Shown here piece after piece: positions 20,528 to 33,300 of a stretch of DNA of 64,000 nucleotides; position 1 is the stretch's first letter, and each line of letters begins with the position of its first letter. The notes beneath the pieces are model-generated. The model was given only the letters and a program-made list of their open reading frames with translations, was not told the origin of the DNA and ran no database searches. Origin of the DNA: Daucus carota subsp. sativus (taxonomy: Eukaryota; Streptophyta; Magnoliopsida; Apiales; Apiaceae); NCBI RefSeq assembly GCF_001625215.2, contig NC_030381.2, forward strand, positions 44,080,689 through 44,144,688. The letters run 5' to 3'. The position numbers were made by a program, and so were the translations under genes.

Positions 20528-20710
20528 CTTTCTCTATCCCAGTCATTTCTTTTAGGGATGTTCCAATATTCCGTCCAATTCTTTACATTTCAAAACTTAT
20601 CAAGGAGTCCCATCACTTCACCCACTTTTTTTCTGTTTTCCACTACTTTATAAATATTTCTTAATGTCCGTGCCCAACCATTCGATAAGAAATGGAAGGG
20701 ACGGAGGGAG
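20528..20710. mobile_element. Stowaway-like MITE
   Basis: Ends GGGACGGAGGGAG; the left end is a diverged CTTTCTCTATCCC. TA dinucleotides flank it at 20526-20527 and 20711-20712. The interior (TTCTTTACATTTCAAAAC) is shared with the other copies in the window. Confidence 0.75.
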
Positions 20711-21340
20711 TATATTTCACCTCTTAGAATACCTCTTCGTTTCTTATTTTTTTATGAACAAGAGCATCTCATGCCGTGCCCTAAGGAGATTACCTAAATA
20801 ATAATAAACAATTCAAGTTCTAAAAAGCAGGGATTCTATATTGATTGACAACTTTAACAATAATCCCAACATGTGTTCCATATTATTGTTATACTATTAA
20901 ATTCAAATTTTTTCAAAAAAAAGATATATAAAAAAATGTGAGAAAGAGTGTGTAGAAGATGAAAATTGAATATTTAATCATTAGAAACCAAATGAGGAAT
21001 GAATTAAGGATTACATATTTATGAAGAATGAAAAATAGATCGTTAATGGTTAGGGAATGAGTAGAAAATCCGCTGGAGTGAATTTCTGTAGATATGATTG
21101 CAGATCGTATTTTTGTTATCCTAAAAGATTAATACTTTTACAAATGTTTTCGCAATATAATAAAATCGCCAAAAAATTTAAAAAACCCGATAGTTTTGAT
21201 AAATTCTCTAAAAATAATATGTCGGCCACAAAAGAAAAATAACAGAGTACACAAGCTACATATAAACAACTCCACTTCTTTGGGGGTTCTCTTTCTTTTC
21301 AAACCCATCACCGTCCACTGCTTAGGACTCGGGCAAGAAA

Positions 21341-24300
21341 ATGGCGCGATTATCCAAGTTTCCCGCCAAAGCTGCCGCATTAAATTCCTTCTATCTCCTC
21401 ACCGGCGCCGGTGCAGCCACCATTCTCACCGCCCATTTGCTAAACCCTAATTATCTCACAACTTCACCTGTCGTGACGCCCTCTGATCTGAAAGCTGTGC
21501 TGAACGGTGTCGTTCGCTCGTCTCGCGCCGTCCGCACTGTAAATATAATTCTTTTTCTCTTATTTGATTTGAGTGATTGGTTGTGTTTTTTCTTGTTTAA
21601 TTTAAGCGTGATTTTGGGTGCAGATTGCTTCGAGTGTGGTGGATTATAAGTATTCGTTACACGGCTTGTCTGTCGATTCGGATGAGTATAGTCGAGTATT
21701 ATCTGAGGTTAGTGTTGTGCACTGTTTGAAATTGATGATTTTGTGAAGTGATATTGTCGATTAATATGACATGGTTTAGTGTTGTATATATTGTATAATT
21801 GAATATAATGTGAAATGCCATTGTCAAAAATATCTTTGATATGGTAATTTCAGTGTTCATTGTCCAGGATTATATATGCGAAGCAAGGGCATGTTTGTTT
21901 GGATAGATAATAATCCCCAGATTATTACCCTATTTATCTCAATTTTAGAGGATTATTATCCCATGAATTCATATCCCCATCACTGTCTTGGTTTATTTTT
22001 ATGGGATTATAATATCTTCTGAGAGAATGTATTATAATTCATGGAAATGAATTAAAAAAGTGATTGCAATACATCCCATGGGATTATAATCCCTTAAATT
22101 TTAAAAAATTAACTTAGTTATTCCGGGACTATATTCAAACAAACATGCCGCCGCATGCCATCACACTTTATATGGCTTTGAAAGAATGGATCACCTAGGT
22201 TGCTCTTTCCCATTTTCGGGTCCATCATATTTCAATAAGACCTCTACCTACGTAAGCTTGGCTCTACAGTTTCCTAGAACCCTAAAGCATTGGGTAAAGG
22301 TGTAATTGGATTTGGTCATATTATATATCTTTGAAATCCCCCTCACTCATTATTGGGTCCAAGAGTAAATCGCTAGGTGGTTGTGGGCCTCGTGACCTCT
22401 CACAACTATTACAATATTAAGTTATTTATTTCTCCCAAAACCTTGAGGCGTGGATCATATTATCTTCAAGTCTTCAACAATAAATGTTAAGTAACATAAT
22501 ATGGACATTTAACAGTAGGATATTAGATGTCATATATAATTGGGCTAAAAAATTGATGGCTTTTTAAACATAAGATCACAATAGTAATTTGTAAAATACT
22601 TAAGTTAATATATGCTATTGAATTACAGAAAGAACTGTATCGGACATGTATTACGTATCAATACTTTTCAAATACAATAATCAGTAGTTTGCTTTGTACT
22701 TTTTTTTAAAAGTTGAAAATTTGACATGTATTAATATACTACAGTCTACAAATTACATTAGATTGCGTCTGGGAACATGTATTTCATTTCAAATTTTGGA
22801 TTTCAAATGACATGATTTGAGGTGTTATTTCAAATTCACAGCTTTATACTAGTCTTTGAATGTCTTGGATTTCAAATAAAATCCAAATCCAACCTTTTTT
22901 GTGTATCCAAACATGTCATTTGATCAAATCCAGGATTTCAAATGAAGTCCAAATTCCCAAACAGGCCATTATATTATTCTCTACAAATTATTATTATACC
23001 CGATAGTGTTTGGAGCATTATATAACATCATCATCAATTTTCATTTTCTTGTGTAGGTTCATCTACGCTCAGCTAAGAGAGTGCGGAATTTGTGTGAGGC
23101 TAATAAAGGCTTCTATGTTAAAGCAGCTCAGTTTGCTGCAGCAATGCGGAAAATTCCTAAAGAATACTCATTGGCACTTTCACCACTACAAGATAAGGTT
23201 TGACTTGTGATAATCTGTTTAGCCTTGCACCAGTTTCAAATATATGTTGCATCTCACACATTCACATATTCTTGCGATGTGCTAGGCAGTTCCTTATCTC
23301 TTTGATGAAATTAAAGACGTGCTCATCAGCAATCTGGGACCAAATTTATCAGATATGTAAGTCACTGTGGATAAATTAAAATTATAGATCTCCTATTACA
23401 AACCATCCTTACTATTTTTGTTCTCTACCTACTCTTTAGCTATGAATCACGAGTGAGGGCGCGTGGATAAAGGGATTTGGCAAAAAAATTTGGGGATTCG
23501 GGTGCCTGGGGATACAGAAATTAAATAAATTAGAAATATACATCTATTCTATATCTAGTACAACAACAATGGGCAAATTTATTCACGTAAAAAAACTAAG
23601 TTACCCCCTATTATCTTTATATATAATATATTTCTAAAAGATGATATGTGGACATCTATGTACAGCTGACATCAATCTTATATGACCAAAAATAAACAAA
23701 TAAAGATTAAATCAGAGTGTGATAGAATGTTAATACTTTTAGATTACATGTGATATTAGTCATTGATGATTTTAATATCGAGAGAGTTATTCGTTATTCA
23801 ATTTTTTCGTAACATGTATGCAACACAAATCATATAATGCTTATATAATATATTTCTTATTGTAAATAAATCATATAGCAAAAAATAATTGTGACCTTAA
23901 TACAATGATTCTCAAATTTTACTGTCTGCTTTTATACTTTAAATGATTAATATTTATAATTAAATAATAATCTCAGTTTACAAAAAATAATTAAAGTGAT
24001 CATACATCTAATAATGTTTCCAAAAAAATAACCAAAATCAATTTAAACAATCCATGCTTTGCACGGGTTAAAAAGCTAGTTATATATATAATTATTAACA
24101 AGACAAAGCATTCAAATTAAATATTAAATATCAATTTCACCTGCACACAAATACATACAAATAGTAAATATATTAATTTACTTATCTACTTGCAACTTGC
24201 AAAACAACATCAAACTAACATAAAGTTGCACCAGACAAGTATAAATACATACAACCAAGTCAAGTATACATACATTGTGACGCCCCAGGAATCCGGGGGC

Positions 24301-27300
24301 TTGGATCCTGACGTCACCACACAAAATCTTTTAAAACACTTTTGAAAAACTGTATTTCTGAAAACCAAATAATTTAAAACCTGAAAGCATTAATAAAAGA
24401 TTTAAAAGAGAACATTTTAACCCCCTAAAACAACAGGATCGCATCCAGGTTACAGTATTGAAATTAGAATCAACTACTACCATTATCGGATCAATTTCGA
24501 TAAGAAGAATCACTGTTAATCTACTACAACTATAGTTTACAACTGAATCTCAATTAAACAATTCCATATAAGACCAACCTTGAACATTTTCTAGAATATC
24601 TCTCTTGACTATTGGATACTTAACAGCTCACACTCTTCACCTAGCATTAGCCTTAATATCCTTCTCCGATATTCTTTCCTGTAAGGTTAATACATGAAAA
24701 GGGATGAGCTTATAAAGCTCAGTAAGCATATACGTACGATTCAACTGAGTTATATTCATAAAACTTGATGAATCAAATCAATATTTCATCAAAGTCATCA
24801 AAACAGTTTCACACACCAAGATGAGTATGAGTATGAGTATTCAAGCACGATTAGTTCATCAATTCATCAAGTAGGGATCCCGGCCAGTTAAACAATCGGT
24901 TTAGCTTTACTTCCAATAAGGAAGCATCATCATCAGTTCATCAAGAATCAATGCAAGAATACTCATTCCTCATCAGAAAATTATCAACAAAATGTTCACC
25001 GAAACATCATAAATTATCCACAGTGAAGGGTACAGTATATACTTACCGTGCACAGCGTTCTCGAGTCTCACAACTTCGTTCCCTAAAATGTTCACACATT
25101 TATTTATTATTATAAGTCACACCTATATCAATTCTCCAATTATCACTAACCTAATTAAAAATAACTAAACTAACAAAATAAATCAAGGAATAAATAACTA
25201 GACGTACCAAATTTAGCAGCTATGCTTCGCTTCCTAATTTTAGAAAGTCACCATGGGCTGTGTATATATAAAGAAAGGAAAGACTGTCCTTATTCTTCTC
25301 GATGTGGTACGGTGAGTATGGTTTTAAGAAAATACCATTTGGGTGGGCGACAGGGGTGACGCCAAGGGGTTGGCGACATGGCTACAGGGCGGCGCCGAGG
25401 GCTGGCGACAGGGCGGCGCCTGCCTCAGCTAATATATTTTTAACAAAATAGCTAAGCTCTTGCTTATATTCAAGAGAATATAATATCATCTTCTCGATGT
25501 GGTACAAAGGTGGTTGTAAGAAAATAAGTTTTGAATTGGCGACAGGGGTGGCGCTTGCACCACGGCGACAGGGTGGGCGCTTGGCTTACATATTTTCTTG
25601 AATAATTATATCACTGATTATATTCATGAGAATATACCATTATGTTCTCGATGTGGTACAAAGGTGGTTCAAAGAAAATAGAATTGGACTGGCGACAGGG
25701 TGGCGCCGAAGCGTCGGGGTGTGGCGCCAAGACACGGGGAGCGACGGGGGTGGCGCCAAGAAAGGGGGAGCGACAAGGTGGCGCCAACTTGACTAATATT
25801 TACAAACTCATAAACCAAGTCATTGGTTATATTCATAACATTATAACGTATTGTAATCGATGTGGTACAAAAACAGGGCAAGGCGCTCCAAGGGCGCTAG
25901 CAAGGCGCTCGAGGGCGCTGCTGGCATACGGGCGCTGTCAAGGCGCTAGCAAGGCGCTCGAGGGCGCTGCTGGCTTATGGGCGCTGTCAAGGCGCTCTTA
26001 GGGCGCTAGCAAGGCGCTCCAGGGTGCATGGCCAAAATTAACAAATTTTTGTTAAACCTTGCCTCGACTCTTGCTATATATTCTTTTTCTTGCTCTTTTC
26101 TTTTATCAATGACGGTTGGGAGTTTTCTATTCAATATAGAAGTTGTACTACATCACATTAAAATACACATTATGTATTATTCAATTAAAATGGATTCGGG
26201 GTATTACATACATAATCGAAGCAGCCCACAAAAATCAAAGCAGCAACTGATCATTATATATTCTGAAGCTCGTATATACATACACTGATACACATATACA
26301 CACACATACAATATTCATAATTCACACACACACACATACATATTCGTAGCAGAAGAGTAACGGAAGAGAAGAGCGGAAGATATGCTTTTTTGTTGAGTGC
26401 AAAATTACATAAATTGCCCTTCCCGCACCCCTCGTGAATCCCCGACTCCATACTCTGGGATAGGCCAGGTGGCGCACTTGGTGCACACGCACCGCTGCAC
26501 CAGCACCGCACTTGGTGCGCAGTGCAGCACCTGGAGCACCCATGCTTCATATCTCTTTAGATATTCGATTACCTCTTTCCAACTTTATTTGGAAAAAGTG
26601 TACTCTATTATAATTTGTTGTTTGTTGTCAAAGCCGCCTATTAACATGTGCAAGTGGAGCATTTGCACAGGGCCTCAGATTTTAAGGGCCCCAAATTTGA
26701 TAAACACAATATATATTATATATACTACTTACTTAATTTGATTTAATAAATTGGTTTTTTTATTTATTGATCTTCAAATCTTTAACTTTTGTATAAAAAA
26801 TTATGTAAATATCTAATAAGAATTTAATGTTCAGAACCATTAAATTTAACTTATCTAATTTTATTTTACAATTTACAATTTAATATTTGTTTGTAAATTA
26901 ATTTTATATTAAATAACGTAAACAATCACATATACAATATAATCTTACTTATTTGTAAAAAATAAATTATTCAATATAACATTGTTTTTATTGATTTTTA
27001 TATTAATATAAACAACTTTACTCATATATAATTTATTATTTATGATTTATAACAAAATAAATTTACATGAAAATACAATTTTATATTTTCCGGGGCCTCA
27101 CTTTTAACTTTGAACAGGGCATCCCAGAATGATTACCCGGCCCTGGTTGTTGCTATGAGTGTTCTTGGATGATATTGCATAAAGCCACGAGGGCATGCAT
27201 TAGAAGTTCGAGAAATCACCTTTTTACATGAGTATTTCATGTAGATGACAGATGTTGAGTGTTGTAGAATGTTTTTGATACCGTCCTGAGTGAGTGAGTG

Positions 27301-30300
27301 TCCTCCAAGTTTTTGATACTTATTGACTATTTTGCTGGCAATCATTATGATTCCAATTTAGTCTGAATTATAAAATTTGAGAATATATATGTCCATTACG
27401 TATGTATCATTTTTCACTTCCATGTTACTCATATATATCAATTTTCACATGCACACACATGTATCAGTTTCAATTCAAGGGAGGATATAAGCGAGAAGAA
27501 GAGAAACAGGAATTGGCATGGTGTTGATGTTGGGTAGGATTTTAGAATATATTATTTTTTAATATATAAATGTTGACCAGATTTTTCACCAGTTAGTCAC
27601 TCAAGTCGTCCAACTAGTCGATAGTTTGCATGTGGACCTCTCTAGTCGACCCTCTCAAACTGACTAGTCGAGCGCTGTGACAACAATGTTGAACAATCTG
27701 TAATACAGCTCTGAACCTGTTAAAATGTAAATGCATTGTCCTGAATTCATTCAAAGTATTTCTTCTGATCTCATTTTTTCAATAAGATTGATGGTTCTGG
27801 ACAGGGACGTATGCACACTGGGGGCAATGGGGGTACTTGCCCCCAGTGAGATGCATAGTATTTAGTATTTTATAGCATATAGATTTTCAAAGCAGGACCC
27901 TGCCCCCATGGTTCAAGAAGTGGATTTTGTTGGAAACAGCCCAAGTTCGACTCCTGACTGTGATTCTGTTTTTTTGAAGTTGAAGTAAAGCGCCACACGT
28001 GCTAACTAAACAAATCAAATATAAACTAAACTAAAAAAACAGAGTACTCAAATAAAAAGAGAACAGAAGCTAAAAACTTTCTGCTAAAAACAGAACACAG
28101 GCAAAACAAAAGCTTCTGGCCTCCTGCCCTCCCCTGTTTTCCGAAGAAAAAAAAATGATGTTCAAGTTTCAACCTCAAATCAAAAGAATATCCCTCTCTT
28201 GTCTATATTAAGGTCAGTAAACGGAGATTTTATCTTCAAAAAAGGTCATGTCACCAAAAGATCATGAATTTCCACAATGAAGAATGAGAAAATTATTTAA
28301 GGCTATCATAATATGAAGTCTCGTAGGGAACAATTATGAAATGCATAAAATATAATATAATAATATATGGAAATTATATACTCTGCCCCCATGAAGTTGA
28401 AATCCTGGATACGTCCCTGGTTCTGGAGCAATGTATACCTGACATTGAACAAAAAATGTACCGTCCTAGGGTCAGTGATGATGATACGTACATGTGCAAC
28501 ACAAAGTGCTTGTACTGCAGAATAGGACTTTGCCACAATTCGTGCAAGCCCTTTTGTCCCACTAGTTTTGTGGCAATTGATTTGTCAGTAACTCAGTATA
28601 GTGGCTATTGATTTGTCTGTCACATGGTATAGCGAACCCATTAACTATGCTCTGCGACTTTGTCCAGTGTCACTCGAATGTTTGTAAACAAGGATGATTT
28701 CTTAAGGCGTATTAATTCCCAAATTTTTAAAACCTATATTATACATTAAATGCTTCTTCTTGGACCACATTTAGTCAAATGCTATGTTGCAGGTAACACT
28801 GTGATCCAGTTTAATATCCTATATTCTTATCAACAATATTTATGCAGATTTTATTTTCTTATCTTGTTAAAGCATTAGTTTTTTTATAGAACAAAGTAAT
28901 TGGGATTGTAAAAGAGGTCCCATACCATCAAACTTATTAACCTTGTTTTGGGAAGAAGATGGACTGATGCCACTAGAGTAAAACATTAGTTTGAATAATA
29001 TTCTACTCTTATGGTGTGACCTAAAGCCGGCTAAATGCATGTAACTTCATCTGAATGACACTTGACGTTGTGGAAGAAATTTTGCACCTTGCTATATTTC
29101 TTTTATGATGAAAAGTGTGCATGACCCCCACTCCCTTTCGTAGTAAACGTTTACATATTGTAAGTTCTCCTGAACTTTCACTGGCAGTAGTCCTTGCCTT
29201 ATCAAATAATACTTGTAGTCATATTAGAAGGCCCGAATATCTCTCTAATTGTGTGTGATGGGTCCTAAGGGATGTGCTATACGCTGTTATGAACAGATTT
29301 TTGTCTCTGGATGAACAACCAATTGCTGCTGCATCAATTGCTCAAGTACATCGTGCTGTACTGAAGAACAAGCAGGAAGTAGCAGTTAAGGTTTGTTAAT
29401 TTCCAATTTTGCAACCATTTCTCTTGTTCTAGCTTATCATTCGTATTCCTGTGTAAGTGTTAGTATCTTAATTAGCTAAGCATGATATGCTGCTCCTAAC
29501 AGTTGATATGGATGTCTATAGACATCCGCAATTAGTCCGATTGAATATCAGCCAAGTTTCGAAAAACAAAGACGGGGGGTGATTTTAATTTTTTTTTACA
29601 ATTTGAACCTGGCTAATTCTAGATATCAGTATAATATTATGATTAAAATTAATAAGTAATCCTGAAATCAAAACACACCCTAGAAAACCAAAGGTATATT
29701 CCACTTCCAAATATTGGCCGGGGAGGGAAGCTACTAAGGTGTGCCCAGGAGTAGATGTAAGGTTGCTTTTGTGGTGACCCCCGCCTTTTGAAATTTTTTG
29801 GAAAATGTTAAAAGACATTGGCAATGGGAAACACCACAAAGCATTGGTTGTAGGATACGAACAACATATATTATTAAAATCTAATTCAAATGATAGCTTT
29901 ATTGAAGTCAAACTAGTCATTAATAAAATCTGTGTACAACAAATCTTACAAATTCAACTTCTCCCAGTGCATGTTACCGACAAGTGATATGTTTTTTAAT
30001 GGAGTATATCTATTGCATCACACACACACACATATATGATTCAATATACTTTATTACTAATAAAAATATAGATACAAGGATAAACATTTAACCATGTAGA
30101 ACTATTGTCTCTTTGGCCAATGGTTTAGGTGTTCGTTTAATGACTGTGAGGACATGAGTCTGACTCCTGTATCCTATGTATTGGGGATCAATTTTTGGAA
30201 ATAGCCTATGTATTGGGGATCAATTTTTGGAAATAGCAAGGCTGCGTATATTCTACCCTCCTCACACCCTCCTTTTTATGTGGGAAACGTGAGTACGTCC

Positions 30301-33300
30301 CTTTTTCCTTATTCAATATATGTAGAAGTTTTTTGTCTGCAATGGAACAATAGAAACATACAAATTATTTAGGAATCAATTATATATATATATATATAGG
30401 GTTGCATTCCACACACCACACTTTAAAAAAAGAACAACACTGAACACTATCATAACACTTCATTTTTCAAAAAAAATGATTTGTTAAGATTATAATTACA
30501 TAGTTAAGCATCATTTAAACTTAATATATGAAATCTAACATCTAAATTCATCCACATTATTAATATGAAATATTATAGAATCTAGAACAAAATCTGGAAT
30601 AGAATCATGTATATATTTTTTGCACGATTGATTGTATGTAGAATCATGTTATTTTTTAACCCAAATTTATTTTTAAACATGAAGGATACTATTATTATTT
30701 ATAATAAAAAGTTGATGAACTTAAAAGTTGAAAGTAATTCAAGTTTTAGATGAGATTCTATATTTGATTCTAAAGTGTTTTGTGCACTTCTTCTTTTAAG
30801 AGTGTTCTTTTTTGAGCAATTCTATTTTTGAGCTAATTAACCTTTCATTATGAATAGTAATAGCATCTAACATGTTTAGCAATAAATATGTTCAAAAAAT
30901 AACATGATTCTATGTAAAATTCATTGTGCAAAATATATACATATGATTCTATTCTGGATTCTGTTGTGGATTCTATTTTGGATTCCATAATAATTCATAT
31001 TAATAATTTGGATGAGTTTGGATGTTAGATTTCATATATTAAGTTTAATTGGTGTTTAATTATATAACTACAATCTTAACAAATAATTTTTCATGGAAAA
31101 TAAAGTATTATGATAGTGTTCTTTTCTTAAGGTATTCTTTCTGGAGTGCAACCCTATATGTGTGTGTGTATAAAATTCTCTACGTGTTCGCAAATACTTA
31201 TGGGATTTCTGAATTATTTATTTAAGTTTATTTCCTTGTTAAATATATGTTGAAGTTTTCTATTTGCAATGGAAGAGCATAAACATATTAACTATTTGGA
31301 ATTTAAAATATAATTCTCTAGGTCTTCGCAAAAACTAACAAGATTACTGAATCATTTATTGTAAGTTTATGTTTAATTAGTTTCAACTGGTTTTAATCTG
31401 TTTTTCTTTTATGCTACATTTCTGAGACTACTCATCCACTAGTAGAAATATATTTCAGCTGACTAATCTAGGATAAGCATGATTAAACATATAGTGTAAC
31501 AAATCAGTTTCTTTTTTCTGTAGTAAAATTGTACATTCTGTTACTTGCAGTATCAATGCATTTGTTTTCCCTAACAATCTGCAGGTACAGTATCCCAGGT
31601 TAGAGCAGCAGATGAGATTTGACCTGGCAACAATGTCATTCCTCTCAAAGTCTGTTTCATTGGTATTTAAATGAATTCCTTTCTACAGCATCTAGTACAT
31701 ATTGAGCATAGTTTTTAATTATGATGTGGTAGGATTAAAGATATTCAAATTACAGTAGCATGTGTTTTGAGGCTGTTGGGGGTAGTCTGTTTCTTTTCAC
31801 ACGTTGCATACTTCAGTAAAGAGTTGCCATGCTAATTGAACTGCTGCCACAAAATTTGAATGTAAGGCTCTTGAGACTTGAGAGAAGCGGCAGTGTACTT
31901 ACTTTATTTCGTTCCAGATTTTTCGTAACATCACCCCGACAAATACTTTGTAGTTTGTACTGTATGGCTTTGAATTTTGAAGTGTTATGTTGCTCATGTA
32001 CCTCCAGTTTCTGTTTTGTATTTTGATGTCTTTTCCATTATTTATACTTTAGCAGTCAGTTGATCAAATAATAGTAATTTGATCTTTTCTTTTTCTCTCT
32101 GTCTTTCAGTTCCTATACAAATAATGCCTTTTCTCTTTTTTGTACAGCTCTTTCCCGAATATAGATTTCAGTGGATGATATCAGAATTTACAAAGAATAT
32201 TGCTATGGAGCTAGGTAGGTGACAAAACAATGTATCAATTATATATGCCAAAGTATATTGTCAAATTTAAGTTCTGTAAATAATCTTAGTATTATGACTC
32301 GGCAGATTTCAATCAAGAGGCAAAGAATTCTGAGAGAACTGCAAGGAACTTTAAATACAATAACTTGGTCAAAGTTCCATATGTCTACTGGGTACCTTAT
32401 ATTACCCTTAATATAAATAACTAATGCATACTTGCAATTTTAATTTATTCTAAGCTAATAGTAATGTCACTCCAGGATTTCACGACAAACCAGGTGTTGA
32501 CGATGCAATTCTGTAGTGGTGGGAAGGTCGGTCTTTTACTCTGCTGGCATGTTATGTATCTGATCTGGATTATTTCAATTTTACTTGTTGCATTTAGTTT
32601 TAAACATCTGAGCATGGAATATGAGTTTGTCACTTCAATCCATAAAGAGATATGACTTGTTAATTATAAAATATAATCCCCCTTTTCTGCATTCCTTTTT
32701 TGTTCTATGTGTTTTTCTTAATTTGGATGTTGTCTTTAACTCAACTGAAACAATGCCCAACAACTCCCATGCCTTTCTTGGCTCAACCGGCTGGCTCTTT
32801 TCGACAAGCCTTTCCTACTCCACTTGACAAAATTATAATACCCCTGTAGTGTGCTCTGGGCCCCTGTTATATTTGCCCATGTCTTGCCTAGTGTGCGGGT
32901 TATTGGCAAACCTATTAACGCACAATCATGTTCTATAAATGTGGTTGCATCCATGTTGCTTGAAGTTAGCTTTATCGGTTATATATATTTATTCTTCTCT
33001 GCCTTCAGTTTTCTCTATAATAATAATAAATTACAAGGTCACAGGGCTCTGCTTTTATGTTGCCAGTTCCTTGAAAAAGCCTGCCTCAAGAGTTTTTTGG
33101 TGTTCATATCAGTCTGTTGCTTTGCAAAATTTGACATTTCCTTTGTTCAACCTGTATCTCTATATATCCCACAATAAGCCAGCAGTTGTGATTTATTGTT
33201 TCTTGTGTTTATAATATGATGCATTAAAGGACATGTGCATTTATATTGGTGTTCTGATATTAAGTAATTATAAAGTGTAATACGTGTTTGCATGCATTAT

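Larger units (their letters stand above)
16450..21340. other. Gene-poor spacer between GAD and ABC1K (divergent promoters)
   Basis: 4.9 kb without a credible gene. It contains a Mutator-like MITE (17861-18053), an array of short palindromes (19771-20132) and a Stowaway-like MITE (20528-20710). The stretch 17140-17560 is an AT-rich region with many AAATCC/GGATTT-type repeats, probably a degraded element. Short open frames such as 18512-18715 and 21057-21242 have no recognisable protein features. Confidence 0.65.

Noticed and set aside
25642-26001. Open frame of 119 codons rich in Gly, Ala, Arg
   Set aside because: It is a translation of the GC-rich tandem repeat in the solo LTR, not a gene.
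26254-26741. Overlapping open frames with Cys-rich and His-rich peptides
   Set aside because: Low-complexity sequence with CA and GCACC repeats next to transposon ends; no family features.
27930-27965. GTTCGACTC B-box-like motif
   Set aside because: Inside the hAT element; no A-box at the right distance, so not called tRNA or SINE.
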